Positions 18,229-26,615 of a stretch of DNA of 64,000 nt are shown here, piece by piece. The notes under the pieces were generated by a model. It was not told the origin of the DNA and ran no database searches. It saw only the letters and a program-made list of their open reading frames with translations. The position numbers and the translations under genes were made by a program. Positions within the stretch are counted from its first letter, which is position 1; each line of letters begins with the position of its first letter. The stretch is from Liquorilactobacillus mali (GTDB taxonomy: Bacteria > Bacillota > Bacilli > Lactobacillales > Lactobacillaceae): NCBI RefSeq assembly GCF_001437155.1, contig NZ_JQAR01000003.1, forward strand, positions 62,001 to 126,000. Reading direction: 5' to 3'.

Positions 18229-18437
18229 ATGTTTCAGTCCTCTTATGTATCTGTTCTTAGCAATAATTTTTTCAGTAGAAATCCAAAAAAGATGAGGACT
18301 ATTAAATAAGCGGTACGACAACATACCAAATTGATGAAATATTAAGGATTACCAATAATACTAAATTTAGTATTTATTGTAGATAATGGCCTCCTAAAAC
18401 TGTTCCTAGGAAACTTTTATTTTTACATCAGAGCTAC
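18229..18437. other. Intergenic region with a near-palindrome
   Basis: Convergent spacer (with 18125-18193 about 310 bp without a gene). CAATAATACTAAATTTAGT (from about 18353) followed by ATTTATTG forms a near-palindrome that may terminate the leftward EAL gene. No gene was seen. Confidence 0.4.
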
Positions 18438-19118
18438 TTATAATTTGGGATCACCTATCAATCTGAAAAGATGAGGTTTTTCATAAAAATATCCTTGACG
18501 CAAAGGAAGATCAAGTTCATTTAATAATTCATCGTCTACAACACTCTCGACCCCCTCAACGATCAATCTTAATCCAAAATTCTGCGTTATTTTCCGCCAA
18601 AACAGCAACTGGCCTGGAATCTCTGATGCCCGGTGCTCACTGCGCAAGTTTTGCATTGGAAATTTAATCTCTGATGCAATATCTAAAAGCGGAGCGATTT
18701 TTTCGTAAGTATTGTCTCCACTGCTGACATCATCTATACTCAACTCTATCCCATACTTAAGATATTGCTTTGCATATTGCTTGATTTCTTCGATCCTAAT
18801 ATTTTGATTTCCCTGATCTTCCGTTAATTCAACGATTAACGTTGCAGGATAAATTTGTTTTTGGGTTTCAATCAGTATGTTTGTCATCGTTTGACTGGTG
18901 AATTGTTCACGGTTAAGGTTAAAAGACAAAGACTCGACCTTCAATTTGAGATCTGTTCCTACCTTTTTTAATAAATTAATTTGTTCTTCAAGCGGAATTG
19001 ATGCAAAGTCCTGGGGTAAATGCCATCCATTGCGGTCATATTTACGAAACAACATCTCGTAACCAATCAGTGAACGCGTATATACATTTTGTTGAGGTTG
19101 AACATAAAATCGATACAT
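18438..19118 (-). CDS. EAL-domain protein, probable c-di-GMP phosphodiesterase
   Basis: A 226-residue protein that is a single EAL domain without sensor or GGDEF parts. With ATG 19118 (AAGGAGTGA, 8 nt spacing, preferred over GTG 19127) the active-site set is visible: Glu21 in EML, Asn67, Glu97 in VELTE, Asp129-Asp130, Lys152, Glu188 in VEGVES and Gln208 in RQGY. All metal and base residues are kept, although loop 6 reads DDVSSGDN instead of DDFGTG. Hydrolysis of c-di-GMP to pGpG is likely. Lactobacilli rarely carry such proteins; motile and plant-associated groups are exceptions. Confidence 0.85.
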   Translation of the reverse strand: MYRFYVQPQQNVYTRSLIGYEMLFRKYDRNGWHLPQDFASIPLEEQINLLKKVGTDLKLKVESLSFNLNREQFTSQTMTNILIETQKQIYPATLIVELTEDQGNQNIRIEEIKQYAKQYLKYGIELSIDDVSSGDNTYEKIAPLLDIASEIKFPMQNLRSEHRASEIPGQLLFWRKITQNFGLRLIVEGVESVVDDELLNELDLPLRQGYFYEKPHLFRLIGDPKL

Positions 19119-19268
19119 TTGAATCACTCCTTATCTTCTCAAAGAATAATTGTCGTAAACAATCATTTAATGTTATCTGTTTATCTATTATTTCTTAAAA
19201 ATAATTGTTAAAACTTAAAAAATAATAAATTATACTTAATTATAGTACACAATACGGGGGAAGTTGTC

Positions 19269-20654
19269 ATGAAAGTAATAATAATTGGTTGTACCCACGC
19301 TGGTCTAGTAGCCGCAAGGGAAATATTAAAAAATCATCCAGAAACAACTCTGACAATTTATGAAAGAAATAACAATTTTTCATTTGCATCTGACGGTATT
19401 TTTTTATATTTAAAAAAGCAAGTCAAGGATTTAGCAGATATTTTCATCTCTTCTCCTAAAGAGATTCGCCAACTGGGTGCAACGGTCAGAGAAATGCATA
19501 ATGTTTTGAGTGTAGATACCAAAAAACATCAACTTCGTGCAGTAGATATGAACACAGGAGATATCATTAATGACACTTACGATAAGTTGATAGTAACAAC
19601 CGGTGCCAATGTTCGTCTGCCCGCAATAGCAGGAATTGATAATCGAAGAGTTTTAGTATGCAAAAGCTACCTACAATCTAAAAAAATCTATGAATTAGCA
19701 CAAGAAAGTCCCAAAATCGCAATTGTCGGTGCGGGGTATGTTGGAGTAGAACTAGCAGAAAGCCTTGTTACAAGGAAACACGGACACAAAGTTGATATTT
19801 TTCAGTCACACGGACAAATACTCAACAATTACTTCGATACCCAAATCTCAGATATGGTTGAAGACCTACTTAAAGAACATGGTATCACGGTTCATTTGAA
19901 TTCAGATGTTTCTGATTTTGCGGATGAATCTGATTCAACCGTTCGTCTAATAACTTCTAATGGCAACTTTACCGAAGATATGGCTGTTGTTTGTACTGGG
20001 TTCGTTCCTAACACAAGACTCTTTGCGGGACAATTAGCAGTTGAGAAGCATGGCGCCCTCCTAGTCAATAGTTATCTTCAAACCTCAGATCCTGATGTTT
20101 ATGCTGCTGGAGACTGTACCGTGACCCACTTCAATCCTACAGATAAGGACATATATTTTCCCTTAGGAACCAATGCAGTTCGACAGGGGCTTTTAGTCGC
20201 CCATAATATATATGGCCATTCATCACCATATATGGGTACACAAGCCACTTCGGCATTAAAATTATTCGATCATAATTTTGCAACCACTGGTTTGACTCTA
20301 GCAAATGCCAAACGACAGGGACTAAATGCATTCAGTGTCTCATATACCGATAATTGGCGTCCAAAGTATATGCCTGACAAAGAACCAATAATGCTGACCT
20401 TAGTCTATGATCGCAATAACCGCAAAATACTAGGACTGCAGTTAGCCAGTAAACATGATATTACATTAGCAGTAAACGTTGTTTCAGTTGCAATTCAAAA
20501 CAGGAATACTATCGATGATCTTTCATTTGTTGATATGTTCTTTCAGCCAAATTACAGCCGCCCATTTAATTATCTAAATCTCGTTGCACAAAAGGCAGTT
20601 GAACAGGAGCGGCAAGCAGGATTTAACCAGCCGAGATATACTCATTTATATTGA
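19269..20654 (+). CDS. Nox/CoA-disulfide-reductase family flavoprotein lacking the redox cysteine
   Basis: A 461-residue FAD/NADH oxidoreductase of the NADH-oxidase family. Features are the N-terminal FAD motif IIGCTHAGLVAAREI (5-19), NAD motif IVGAGYVGVELAESL (about 152-166), second FAD motif VYAAGDC (about 277-283) and a C-terminal dimerisation domain (LALNVVSVAIQNRNTIDDLSFVD-like). The active-site segment reads FSFASDGIFLY, where family members have SFLSCGIALY. Codon 42 is GAC (19392-19394), so Cys42, which cycles through sulfenate during water formation, is Asp. It probably cannot reduce oxygen to water as usual; peroxide formation or another role is possible. GGGGGAA precedes ATG 19269. 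Confidence 0.9.
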   Translation: MKVIIIGCTHAGLVAAREILKNHPETTLTIYERNNNFSFASDGIFLYLKKQVKDLADIFISSPKEIRQLGATVREMHNVLSVDTKKHQLRAVDMNTGDIINDTYDKLIVTTGANVRLPAIAGIDNRRVLVCKSYLQSKKIYELAQESPKIAIVGAGYVGVELAESLVTRKHGHKVDIFQSHGQILNNYFDTQISDMVEDLLKEHGITVHLNSDVSDFADESDSTVRLITSNGNFTEDMAVVCTGFVPNTRLFAGQLAVEKHGALLVNSYLQTSDPDVYAAGDCTVTHFNPTDKDIYFPLGTNAVRQGLLVAHNIYGHSSPYMGTQATSALKLFDHNFATTGLTLANAKRQGLNAFSVSYTDNWRPKYMPDKEPIMLTLVYDRNNRKILGLQLASKHDITLAVNVVSVAIQNRNTIDDLSFVDMFFQPNYSRPFNYLNLVAQKAVEQERQAGFNQPRYTHLY

Positions 20655-20809
20655 AATATATCATCATCCCTGTACAACTACTTCTTCTATATGTTATTTG
20701 TAAGACTCTAAGCAATTGTCCCGTGTACAGTTTTAGTATAGACATGTGTCCTTTTTTGATAGTGGGACTATTCACTGCTATTTAGAACTTTCAAAACTAA
20801 TTTTTTCGT

Positions 20810-20996
20810 TAATGGCCTAAATATTACAATGATAGTTTCTCTGTTAATGAGTCCCCTAGTGGTATTAATGCTCCAATTCTCAGTCTTCAGAATTTTCTGA
20901 TTGCAGTGATGGTCAAAAAATCTTAACTAATGTCTGTATATACTGAGGCAATATCTTTGTTGGAATAAAGACAGCAGATAAAGTAGATAAAAATGT
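20810..20996 (-). pseudogene. Decayed fragment resembling an ABC-2 type permease C-terminus
   Basis: Read leftward from 20996 one frame gives TFLSTLSAVFIPTKILPQY then IQTLVKIF and a stop. After a frame change it continues LTITAIRKF, stop, RLRIGALIPLGDSLTEKL, stop, YLG. The series 'IPxxxLPxxIQxxxKxFPxxxAI' is what ABC-2 permeases show before their last helix. At least two stops and one frameshift mean it is a relic. The rest of 20655-21090 holds no gene, only a possible terminator-like repeat around 20755-20785. Confidence 0.35.
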
Positions 20997-21090
20997 TAAG
21001 TACAGCACCAAAATTTAGCCCATGTAAAGGACTTTTGACAGTCATTTTCCTTAAAATATGCTACTTTATAGACAACAAGGAGATGAAGAC

Positions 21091-21663
21091 ATGTATTTTG
21101 GAAAACAGTTAGCACTTATGAGAAAACAACGCGATCTTTCACAGGAAAAACTAGCTAGACAGCCTTATGTTTCACGACAAACAATATCTAGTTGGGAAAA
21201 CGATAAAACATATCCGGATCTAAAATCCTTACTCATTCTATCAAAAATATTTAATAAATCGGTGGACAACCTAGTTAAAGGTGATATTGATCAAGTTAGG
21301 TATCAAATGATGCGACGAAAGATATATTGGCTTTACATCAGCAATATTTTTTGTCTAATATTAATCTATCTAGCTTTCACCAGTCTACATTGGTTACCAT
21401 TGTCAATTAGTCTGATCCTTATGGTTACTTTCACTATTCTTGGAATTGAAAATACCTTTTATTTAATTAAATTTAGCAATAGAACTAATTTGCATAATGT
21501 TCACCAAATTATGAACTATTTGAATGGTAAAACTTCTCAGGCAAATGAGATAAATAAACGAAATTTATGGATTCAGTATATTGCCGGTGGATTCCTAGGA
21601 ATATTTATCAGTTTATTGTTTTTGTTCTTAATAAGTAAATATATTTTGGATATACACTTTTAA
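21091..21663 (+). CDS. Xre-family HTH regulator with membrane domain
   Basis: About 190 residues. The N-terminal HTH reads FGKQLALMRKQRDLSQEKLARQPYVSRQTISSWENDKTYPDLKSLLILSKIFNKSVDNLV (about 3-61). Three hydrophobic segments (about 80-98, 100-125 and 160-188) follow. ATG 21091 is chosen over 21058 because AAGGAG lies 8 nt before it. Such membrane-tethered regulators are frequent in lactic acid bacteria; targets are unknown. The gene is monocistronic, with the decayed permease behind it, so it may have lost its former partner. Confidence 0.8.
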   Translation: MYFGKQLALMRKQRDLSQEKLARQPYVSRQTISSWENDKTYPDLKSLLILSKIFNKSVDNLVKGDIDQVRYQMMRRKIYWLYISNIFCLILIYLAFTSLHWLPLSISLILMVTFTILGIENTFYLIKFSNRTNLHNVHQIMNYLNGKTSQANEINKRNLWIQYIAGGFLGIFISLLFLFLISKYILDIHF

Positions 21664-21837
21664 TCACATTTTTTTCGGGCATTATTTGTAATACAATCCC
21701 CAAAACAATAACATACCTTACTAAGCAGACAATATTTTCAAGCATATCAGTATAATATCTCTGTTATTTTATACTTTTAAATTACAGATTTTATTGAACC
21801 ATACTCTAACCGAATTAATTAAAGGGGATAAATAAAG

Positions 21838-22428
21838 ATGAATAATATCATAATTATCTATTGTCATCCATATCAGAAGAGTCTGAACCACGCTGTTTTA
21901 GAGTCTGTTGAACATAATCTACTGCAAAAAAAGATCCCATATAAAATTATCGATCTTTACCAAGATAACTTTCAGCCATTTTATGATTTAGAAGAACTTC
22001 GTTTATTCCACACGGGAGGAACGCATGACCCCCTAGTTACACAGTACCTTGAGCTCTTAAAAAAGGCAAAGGGCATTATTTTTATAACACCAATTTGGTG
22101 GAACAGTATACCTGGAATGTTGAAAGGATTTATTGATAAAGTTATGAAAGAGGGCGAAGGGCTTTCACATACTGTTTCTAAATATGGCATACATGGTTGT
22201 CTAACCAACCTATCTCACGCTTATGTCTTAACGACTTCTACTTCTCCCACTTTTTATTTTAGGCTGTTTATGGGTAATGGTATCAAGAAAATCTTTATTT
22301 CTAAAACGCTAAAACAACTTGGAATTAAGCAAGGAACCTGGATAAACTTTGGTAATGTGACTAATTCAACCCATGACAAAAGAGAAAAATATTTGAAAAG
22401 AATCAAAAATTATCCTTTTCAATTCTAA
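21838..22428 (+). CDS. NAD(P)H-dependent flavodoxin-fold oxidoreductase
   Basis: A 196-residue protein of the NQO/KefF/MdaB group (Flavodoxin_2). IIIIYCHPYQKSLNHAVLESV at 3-23 is the FMN phosphate-binding start. GIIFITPIWWNSIPGMLKGFIDKV at about 80-103 is the family hallmark (PIWW, GxLKGFIDRV). Likely FMN-dependent two-electron reduction of quinones or azo/nitro compounds in the cytoplasm. AAAGGGGAT precedes the ATG; a terminator of the dispersed hairpin family follows. Confidence 0.88.
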   Translation: MNNIIIIYCHPYQKSLNHAVLESVEHNLLQKKIPYKIIDLYQDNFQPFYDLEELRLFHTGGTHDPLVTQYLELLKKAKGIIFITPIWWNSIPGMLKGFIDKVMKEGEGLSHTVSKYGIHGCLTNLSHAYVLTTSTSPTFYFRLFMGNGIKKIFISKTLKQLGIKQGTWINFGNVTNSTHDKREKYLKRIKNYPFQF

Positions 22429-22540
22429 AATTCAAATTTGACCTTTTATGGACTCTTTCCTAATCTAATATTCTCACCTAATAAAAACTTATGGGTCATC
22501 TGTATTGATTTGCAGAATATGTTTGTATGAAATCAAAGAA

Positions 22541-22590
22541 ATAGAAGAGTCAGGTCTAAATTAACTATTGACCCAACTCTTCTATTTTTT
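22541..22590. terminator. Terminator hairpin between the oxidoreductase and glucansucrase genes
   Basis: ATAGAAGAGTcAGGTC pairs with GACCcAACTCTTCTAT, followed by TTTTTT. It is a member of the dispersed hairpin family and probably serves both convergent genes. Confidence 0.88.
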
Positions 22591-22620
22591 ACAAACTAAT
22601 CCATATTATTCAATTAACTT

Positions 22621-25600
22621 TTAAATCTCTAGTTTACCTGGCAATAATTTTTGTTGGACTGGATTAGATTCACCCACAAAGAAATATTCATTGTCGTCAT
22701 TACGTAAAACATAGCCGATTCCACGATCTAAAATATTTGTACCATTGAAGTATTTTGCCATCCATTGATCAACTTTGACACTTGAGTCAATTGTTTTACC
22801 TGTCGATACTTGAACGCTATTAAATAAATCTGGATGTTCAATTTCCAATAAGTCTAGGAATTCACCACCATACTTCTTTTGGTATTTTCCGCCACCAATA
22901 GTATTGGCAACGTACAACATCTCATGTATCTCCGAGTTTGCTAATTGATTCCCTTCTTCATCAGTTCGATTAACTGTTACTAACTCTTCAATAGGTAGGT
23001 TGTAAATCTGATCTGGTACCCAATCAGCAATTGCTTGAATACCGGCCACATGCAACGCTTTAATAGCATTTCGTAAATCATCCACCGTACCATATTTTGT
23101 TGGTGTTCCAAAACCGAGATCATAGCGATCAGTGAAAGCATAGCCATTATCAATTCTTGAGTCCAAGAATGTCTTGTCACCACTTGAGCGGTATTGCGGT
23201 GCCAATTCAAAGCTTGTAAAACCTAACGCTTTGAATAAAGACGTATTTTTGGCAATAATTACATTTGTGTTATTATCATGTGAATCAGGATAGAAAATAA
23301 AATTTGAGAATCCCTCAAAAATAACATTTGAATCTAGTGCCGCATTTGAGTGAAATACTTTACCATCGGTTGACGCCGTTGTTGTTGCCACCGTGCGTAC
23401 ATCTTGCTCAGCTGCTGCACCAACAGGTACCCAAACTGCTAAATAACCTGTAACTTCAGGATTAGCATACCCCTGAACACTTGTATTAACCTCATCCTTA
23501 CCATTAACTAGTAAATCATGATTTGTAAAAATCAAATCCCCACTATCATCAGTATATGCAATTGGTGCACCCTCATCCGAAGTATAATTAACAACTCCGT
23601 CTGTTGTAGTTAGAACAGCTGCTCGGTAGGTTTGATTACAATGGGCTGCTCCCATATGCAGTACTACCTGCTCGTCGTCTTTTAAACTCAGGCTAGTATT
23701 ATTGCTAACAATGACTCCGACACCTTCCGTCCGTGTTTCTTCCGTACCCTTGTCGTCAACCGTCATTGCACCTTTTCCAAAACGAACACTGGTTAAAATA
23801 TCATTACTATCAACTGCCATTGTCTGACCGCCGGTAACGTATTTAATACGACTTGTCAATAAATTAGCGATTGTATCATAGTAAATCGTCTTATCAGCCA
23901 TATATTGTCCACCTTCAAGATACATATCCCCGTAGTAGATACGCGGAACCGTATCTTTATTCGTTAGCAGGAGCGCATAAGCACTAGGCATATTATAACG
24001 ATTATATTGCTTAGAAGTTGATGCTTGGTCTTCATAATATAGCTTCAAACCTTGCTCAAGTTGATCCCATGTAAAATCACCATATTCACCACCAGTTGCA
24101 GCCTGAACAGCCGCTTGGATTTGATCCTGCGAGTTAGAATCATGGGCTCTAACAAATGTGTAGTTGGGAATTGCTGTATTATCAGTACTATCTTCAGAAC
24201 GGTCAATCAAATACCATTGTAAAAAACGCGCCATTGTATCATTCGAACCAGGTGTATTTTCCAGAGACGAGTTCATTTGCCCGACAAAATAATCATCCAT
24301 CGTTAGTTGATTAGCACCTTGATCATATATATACTGTGGATCATCACTGCCCCAATCTTCTAAAATTGATAAATGAGCATTCGCTGTTTGTTCATTTTCG
24401 TCGACATGATAAACATCCTTAAAGTAATCGGCTGCAATACTTAGTAGATCTGCATCAACATTATCGACAGCATCAACACGAATGCCATCAAAGTTTGCAG
24501 ATGAATCATTTGCAGTAATTGAACCAAAGTTCATCAAATAATGAAGCCAATTCAACTCTTCTGCTTGAACAATTGGATTAGAATTATCAATATCATTCGC
24601 CAATAAGAATTCGGAACCTTTATTTTCATGATCTCTAATATATGAAGGAACGTAGCCTAAAATACGATAATCAGAGTTTGCTTTAGAAGTCCTTTGACTA
24701 TTCTGGTATGCCAAAAATCCACCTTGCAAAGACTGCAATCCATCTGAACTGACATCTTCTGTTGATTTATTCCAAATTGATTCTGTTTTAATAAAACTAT
24801 GCATTAACTGTCGTAACCAATTGGTAGACTTTGTCAAAGTTATATCTTTTTCTAAAGCAATTTGAATAGTCTGTACCGCGCCGTTGAGCATTAACCAACT
24901 GTCAGTTGTTGAAAATACATGATTACTTTCCACAATTCCACGTTCAATCATATAGTTTACATAATCTGATTGAATACTCTTACTTGGCCACCAAGCCATC
25001 AGGAGTGGGCGGAAATCTTCAGATTTAGATTTCCTCCAAGTCTTACCACCAAGTAATATTTCCTTAGGACGGTACCAAGAATCGGCAGTTAAATAACCAT
25101 CTAACGTCTCAAAACTTTCGATACTCCTTGTTTTTACGCCATTGTGAGCCGCAAAACTGTTAACAGCTTTGCCTGAATTAACCTGCTTCGGTATATGCTG
25201 CGAGACTAGCCGCTGGACTTTTCCGGTTCCAGCTTCAGAATAATAGGCTTTGCCCTTGACTGTTTCTATCTGATCTTTAATCAAATAGCCATCCTCATCA
25301 AAGTAATAAACCTTTCCATCAATATTTTGCATTCCTGTTACAAAAGAACCATTCTTATCAAAGTAATAAATCATCTTATCTTGGTCGGTGAAAAAACCTG
25401 AACCTGCTGGTTGGCCTTTTGCCTGGTAAGCAGTTGTTTTTCCATTTTCTTCTAAAATATACGGAATGGCGTTTCCTGAATCTTTATCAAAATAAAAAGT
25501 TGTTTCACCGTTTTTTACGTACTCGCCTTTGACTTGTGCGCCAGAAGTTTGATCGAAATACTGTAAGTTGCCATCAATCAAATTCAATCCTTTAATCTTA

Positions 25601-25782
25601 TTTCCCTGCTCATCAATGAAAAACCACGTATCATTAATGTTTACATATTCACCTCCCACAACTACTGGAATTCCCCAACTGCCAAAGATGCTCTCAAAAG
25701 AGCCTAATCGAGCAGTTTCTTTAACTCTTAGGCCTTCACCATCATAAATGTGTTTTGGCCTTTCTACTGTTATTTGATCCAT
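22621..25782 (-). CDS. GH70 glucansucrase (dextransucrase type) without signal peptide
   Basis: A 1053-residue transglucosidase that makes alpha-glucan from sucrose. N-terminus (about 50-195): YG-type glucan-binding repeats ([45 protein letters not shown]). Circularly permuted catalytic core: [11 protein letters not shown] with nucleophile Asp437, SILEDW with acid/base Glu475, [10 protein letters not shown] with stabiliser Asp548, and [12 protein letters not shown] near 920. All catalytic residues are present. It starts at [15 protein letters not shown] with a good AAAGGAAAGGAAG site. There is no signal peptide or LPxTG, and the usual C-terminal extension is lacking, making it shorter than typical (about 1400-1700). 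Motif IV residues SNS differ from the SEV of classical dextransucrases. Linkage type is not predictable here. Confidence 0.92.
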   Translation of the reverse strand: MDQITVERPKHIYDGEGLRVKETARLGSFESIFGSWGIPVVVGGEYVNINDTWFFIDEQGNKIKGLNLIDGNLQYFDQTSGAQVKGEYVKNGETTFYFDKDSGNAIPYILEENGKTTAYQAKGQPAGSGFFTDQDKMIYYFDKNGSFVTGMQNIDGKVYYFDEDGYLIKDQIETVKGKAYYSEAGTGKVQRLVSQHIPKQVNSGKAVNSFAAHNGVKTRSIESFETLDGYLTADSWYRPKEILLGGKTWRKSKSEDFRPLLMAWWPSKSIQSDYVNYMIERGIVESNHVFSTTDSWLMLNGAVQTIQIALEKDITLTKSTNWLRQLMHSFIKTESIWNKSTEDVSSDGLQSLQGGFLAYQNSQRTSKANSDYRILGYVPSYIRDHENKGSEFLLANDIDNSNPIVQAEELNWLHYLMNFGSITANDSSANFDGIRVDAVDNVDADLLSIAADYFKDVYHVDENEQTANAHLSILEDWGSDDPQYIYDQGANQLTMDDYFVGQMNSSLENTPGSNDTMARFLQWYLIDRSEDSTDNTAIPNYTFVRAHDSNSQDQIQAAVQAATGGEYGDFTWDQLEQGLKLYYEDQASTSKQYNRYNMPSAYALLLTNKDTVPRIYYGDMYLEGGQYMADKTIYYDTIANLLTSRIKYVTGGQTMAVDSNDILTSVRFGKGAMTVDDKGTEETRTEGVGVIVSNNTSLSLKDDEQVVLHMGAAHCNQTYRAAVLTTTDGVVNYTSDEGAPIAYTDDSGDLIFTNHDLLVNGKDEVNTSVQGYANPEVTGYLAVWVPVGAAAEQDVRTVATTTASTDGKVFHSNAALDSNVIFEGFSNFIFYPDSHDNNTNVIIAKNTSLFKALGFTSFELAPQYRSSGDKTFLDSRIDNGYAFTDRYDLGFGTPTKYGTVDDLRNAIKALHVAGIQAIADWVPDQIYNLPIEELVTVNRTDEEGNQLANSEIHEMLYVANTIGGGKYQKKYGGEFLDLLEIEHPDLFNSVQVSTGKTIDSSVKVDQWMAKYFNGTNILDRGIGYVLRNDDNEYFFVGESNPVQQKLLPGKLEI

Positions 25783-25814
25783 CTTAAAAACTTCCTTTCC
25801 TTTAGGTTGACATT

Positions 25815-25854
25815 ATCTTAAGCCCGTATTTTTGCTTAATCAAACATATGTTCG
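25815..25854 (-). promoter_or_regulatory. Glucansucrase promoter overlapped by a LexA-box-like palindrome
   Basis: Leftward: -35 TTGATT (25838-25843), 17 bp, -10 TAAGAT (25815-25820). On the minus strand CGAACATATGTTTG (25841-25854) fits the Gram-positive LexA/DinR core GAAC-N4-GTTY and is part of a longer near-palindrome TTAATC...GATTAA (25836-25859). A repressor bound there would block the -35 element. Confidence 0.6.
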
Positions 25855-25875
25855 ATTAAATTGTAAAAAAAATTT

Positions 25876-26241
25876 CTATTCCCTTTTTGTTTGTTCTTTT
25901 TCTCCAACTTGTCGCTGCTTTACAGCTGTAAGTTCTTTGGTTAACAATTCAATGGTCTGGTTAGCATCTTCCAAAGCTTGTTTAAATTGAGGATCCTGTA
26001 ACTTACTTCCAGTTGAGATTAAAATCTGATTGTTCAAAACATTGCCGATTAAAATAATTAATGAGCCAATTGCACTAATTATTACCGAAATATCAGCCGC
26101 AGAAATAGTTATATGCCATACCCATTTAGCAACCATCAGCATAATTATTCCGCCGAAAGCAATTAAAGAAATCCAAAAATTAAGTTGATGTCGATTTGTC
26201 TCCCATAATGTACATAAACGCGAAAAAGTTTTCCTAATCAT
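25876..26241 (-). CDS. Small two-helix membrane protein with charged coiled tail
   Basis: About 121 residues. It has two hydrophobic segments (about 22-43 and 50-72) and a C-terminal amphipathic/coiled region rich in Gln, Glu and Lys (FKQALEDANQTIELLTKELTAVKQRQ). ATG 26241 is preferred over GTG 26250 because the AGGAGG site then has normal spacing. It overlaps the upstream small gene by 8 bp. Two helices plus a charged tail is the general topology of phage-type holins, but no holin family was recognised. It stands between the S24-controlled promoter and the glucansucrase. Confidence 0.55.
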   Translation of the reverse strand: MIRKTFSRLCTLWETNRHQLNFWISLIAFGGIIMLMVAKWVWHITISAADISVIISAIGSLIILIGNVLNNQILISTGSKLQDPQFKQALEDANQTIELLTKELTAVKQRQVGEKEQTKRE

Positions 26242-26443
26242 TTTCTTCACCTCCTAAAAATTTACCTAGCTTGTAAACCCTGACTGTGTCCGCATAATTT
26301 GTCCTAGCTGCATATGTTGGAGTTGCTTTGAATCGTAGCGTCTTAATCGAAGTATGATGCCGTACCGCCAACTCTCTAAGTGTCCCAACATCAACAAACT
26401 CGTCACCACGATATAATGCATACCAGCATGTTTTTCTGTTCAT
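26234..26443 (-). CDS. Small basic protein of phage-like type, unknown function
   Basis: About 69 residues starting MNRKTCWYALYRGDEFVDVG, continuing with TLRELAVRHHTSIKTLRFKATPTYAAR. Proteins of this pattern (short sheet, 'GTxxELA' turn, basic strand) occur in prophage early regions of lactic acid bacteria. They may bind nucleic acid, but no function is established. ATG 26443 follows AAGGTGG. It is divergent from the S24 repressor and lies right behind its operators. Confidence 0.5.
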   Translation of the reverse strand: MNRKTCWYALYRGDEFVDVGTLRELAVRHHTSIKTLRFKATPTYAARTNYADTVRVYKLGKFLGGEEND

Positions 26444-26478
26444 GTAGACCACCACCTTAAAAATTAGTTGTAGTTTTC

Positions 26479-26580
26479 GTTCTCAATAAAGAACACAGCC
26501 AGACTAACCCTTTCGTTCTTTATTGTCAAACACTAGAGAAAAAAAATATCATTGTTCCCATTAAAGAACAATGATATAAT
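26479..26580. promoter_or_regulatory. Three operator-like sites between the phage-like genes and the S24 repressor
   Basis: Site 1 GTTCTCAATAAAGAAC (26479-26494), site 2 GTTCTTTATTGTCAAAC (26515-26531) and site 3 GTTCCCATTAAAGAAC (26554-26569, extended ATTGTTC...GAACAAT) share the half-site GTTCTTTAWTG. Site 3 overlaps the repressor's promoter: -35 TTGTTC (26552-26557), 17 bp, -10 TATAAT (26575-26580). The arrangement resembles phage-type immunity operators with autorepression. Confidence 0.75.
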
Positions 26581-26615
26581 ATATTTACAAAATAATTTTT
26601 TTAGGAGGTGTCCAG

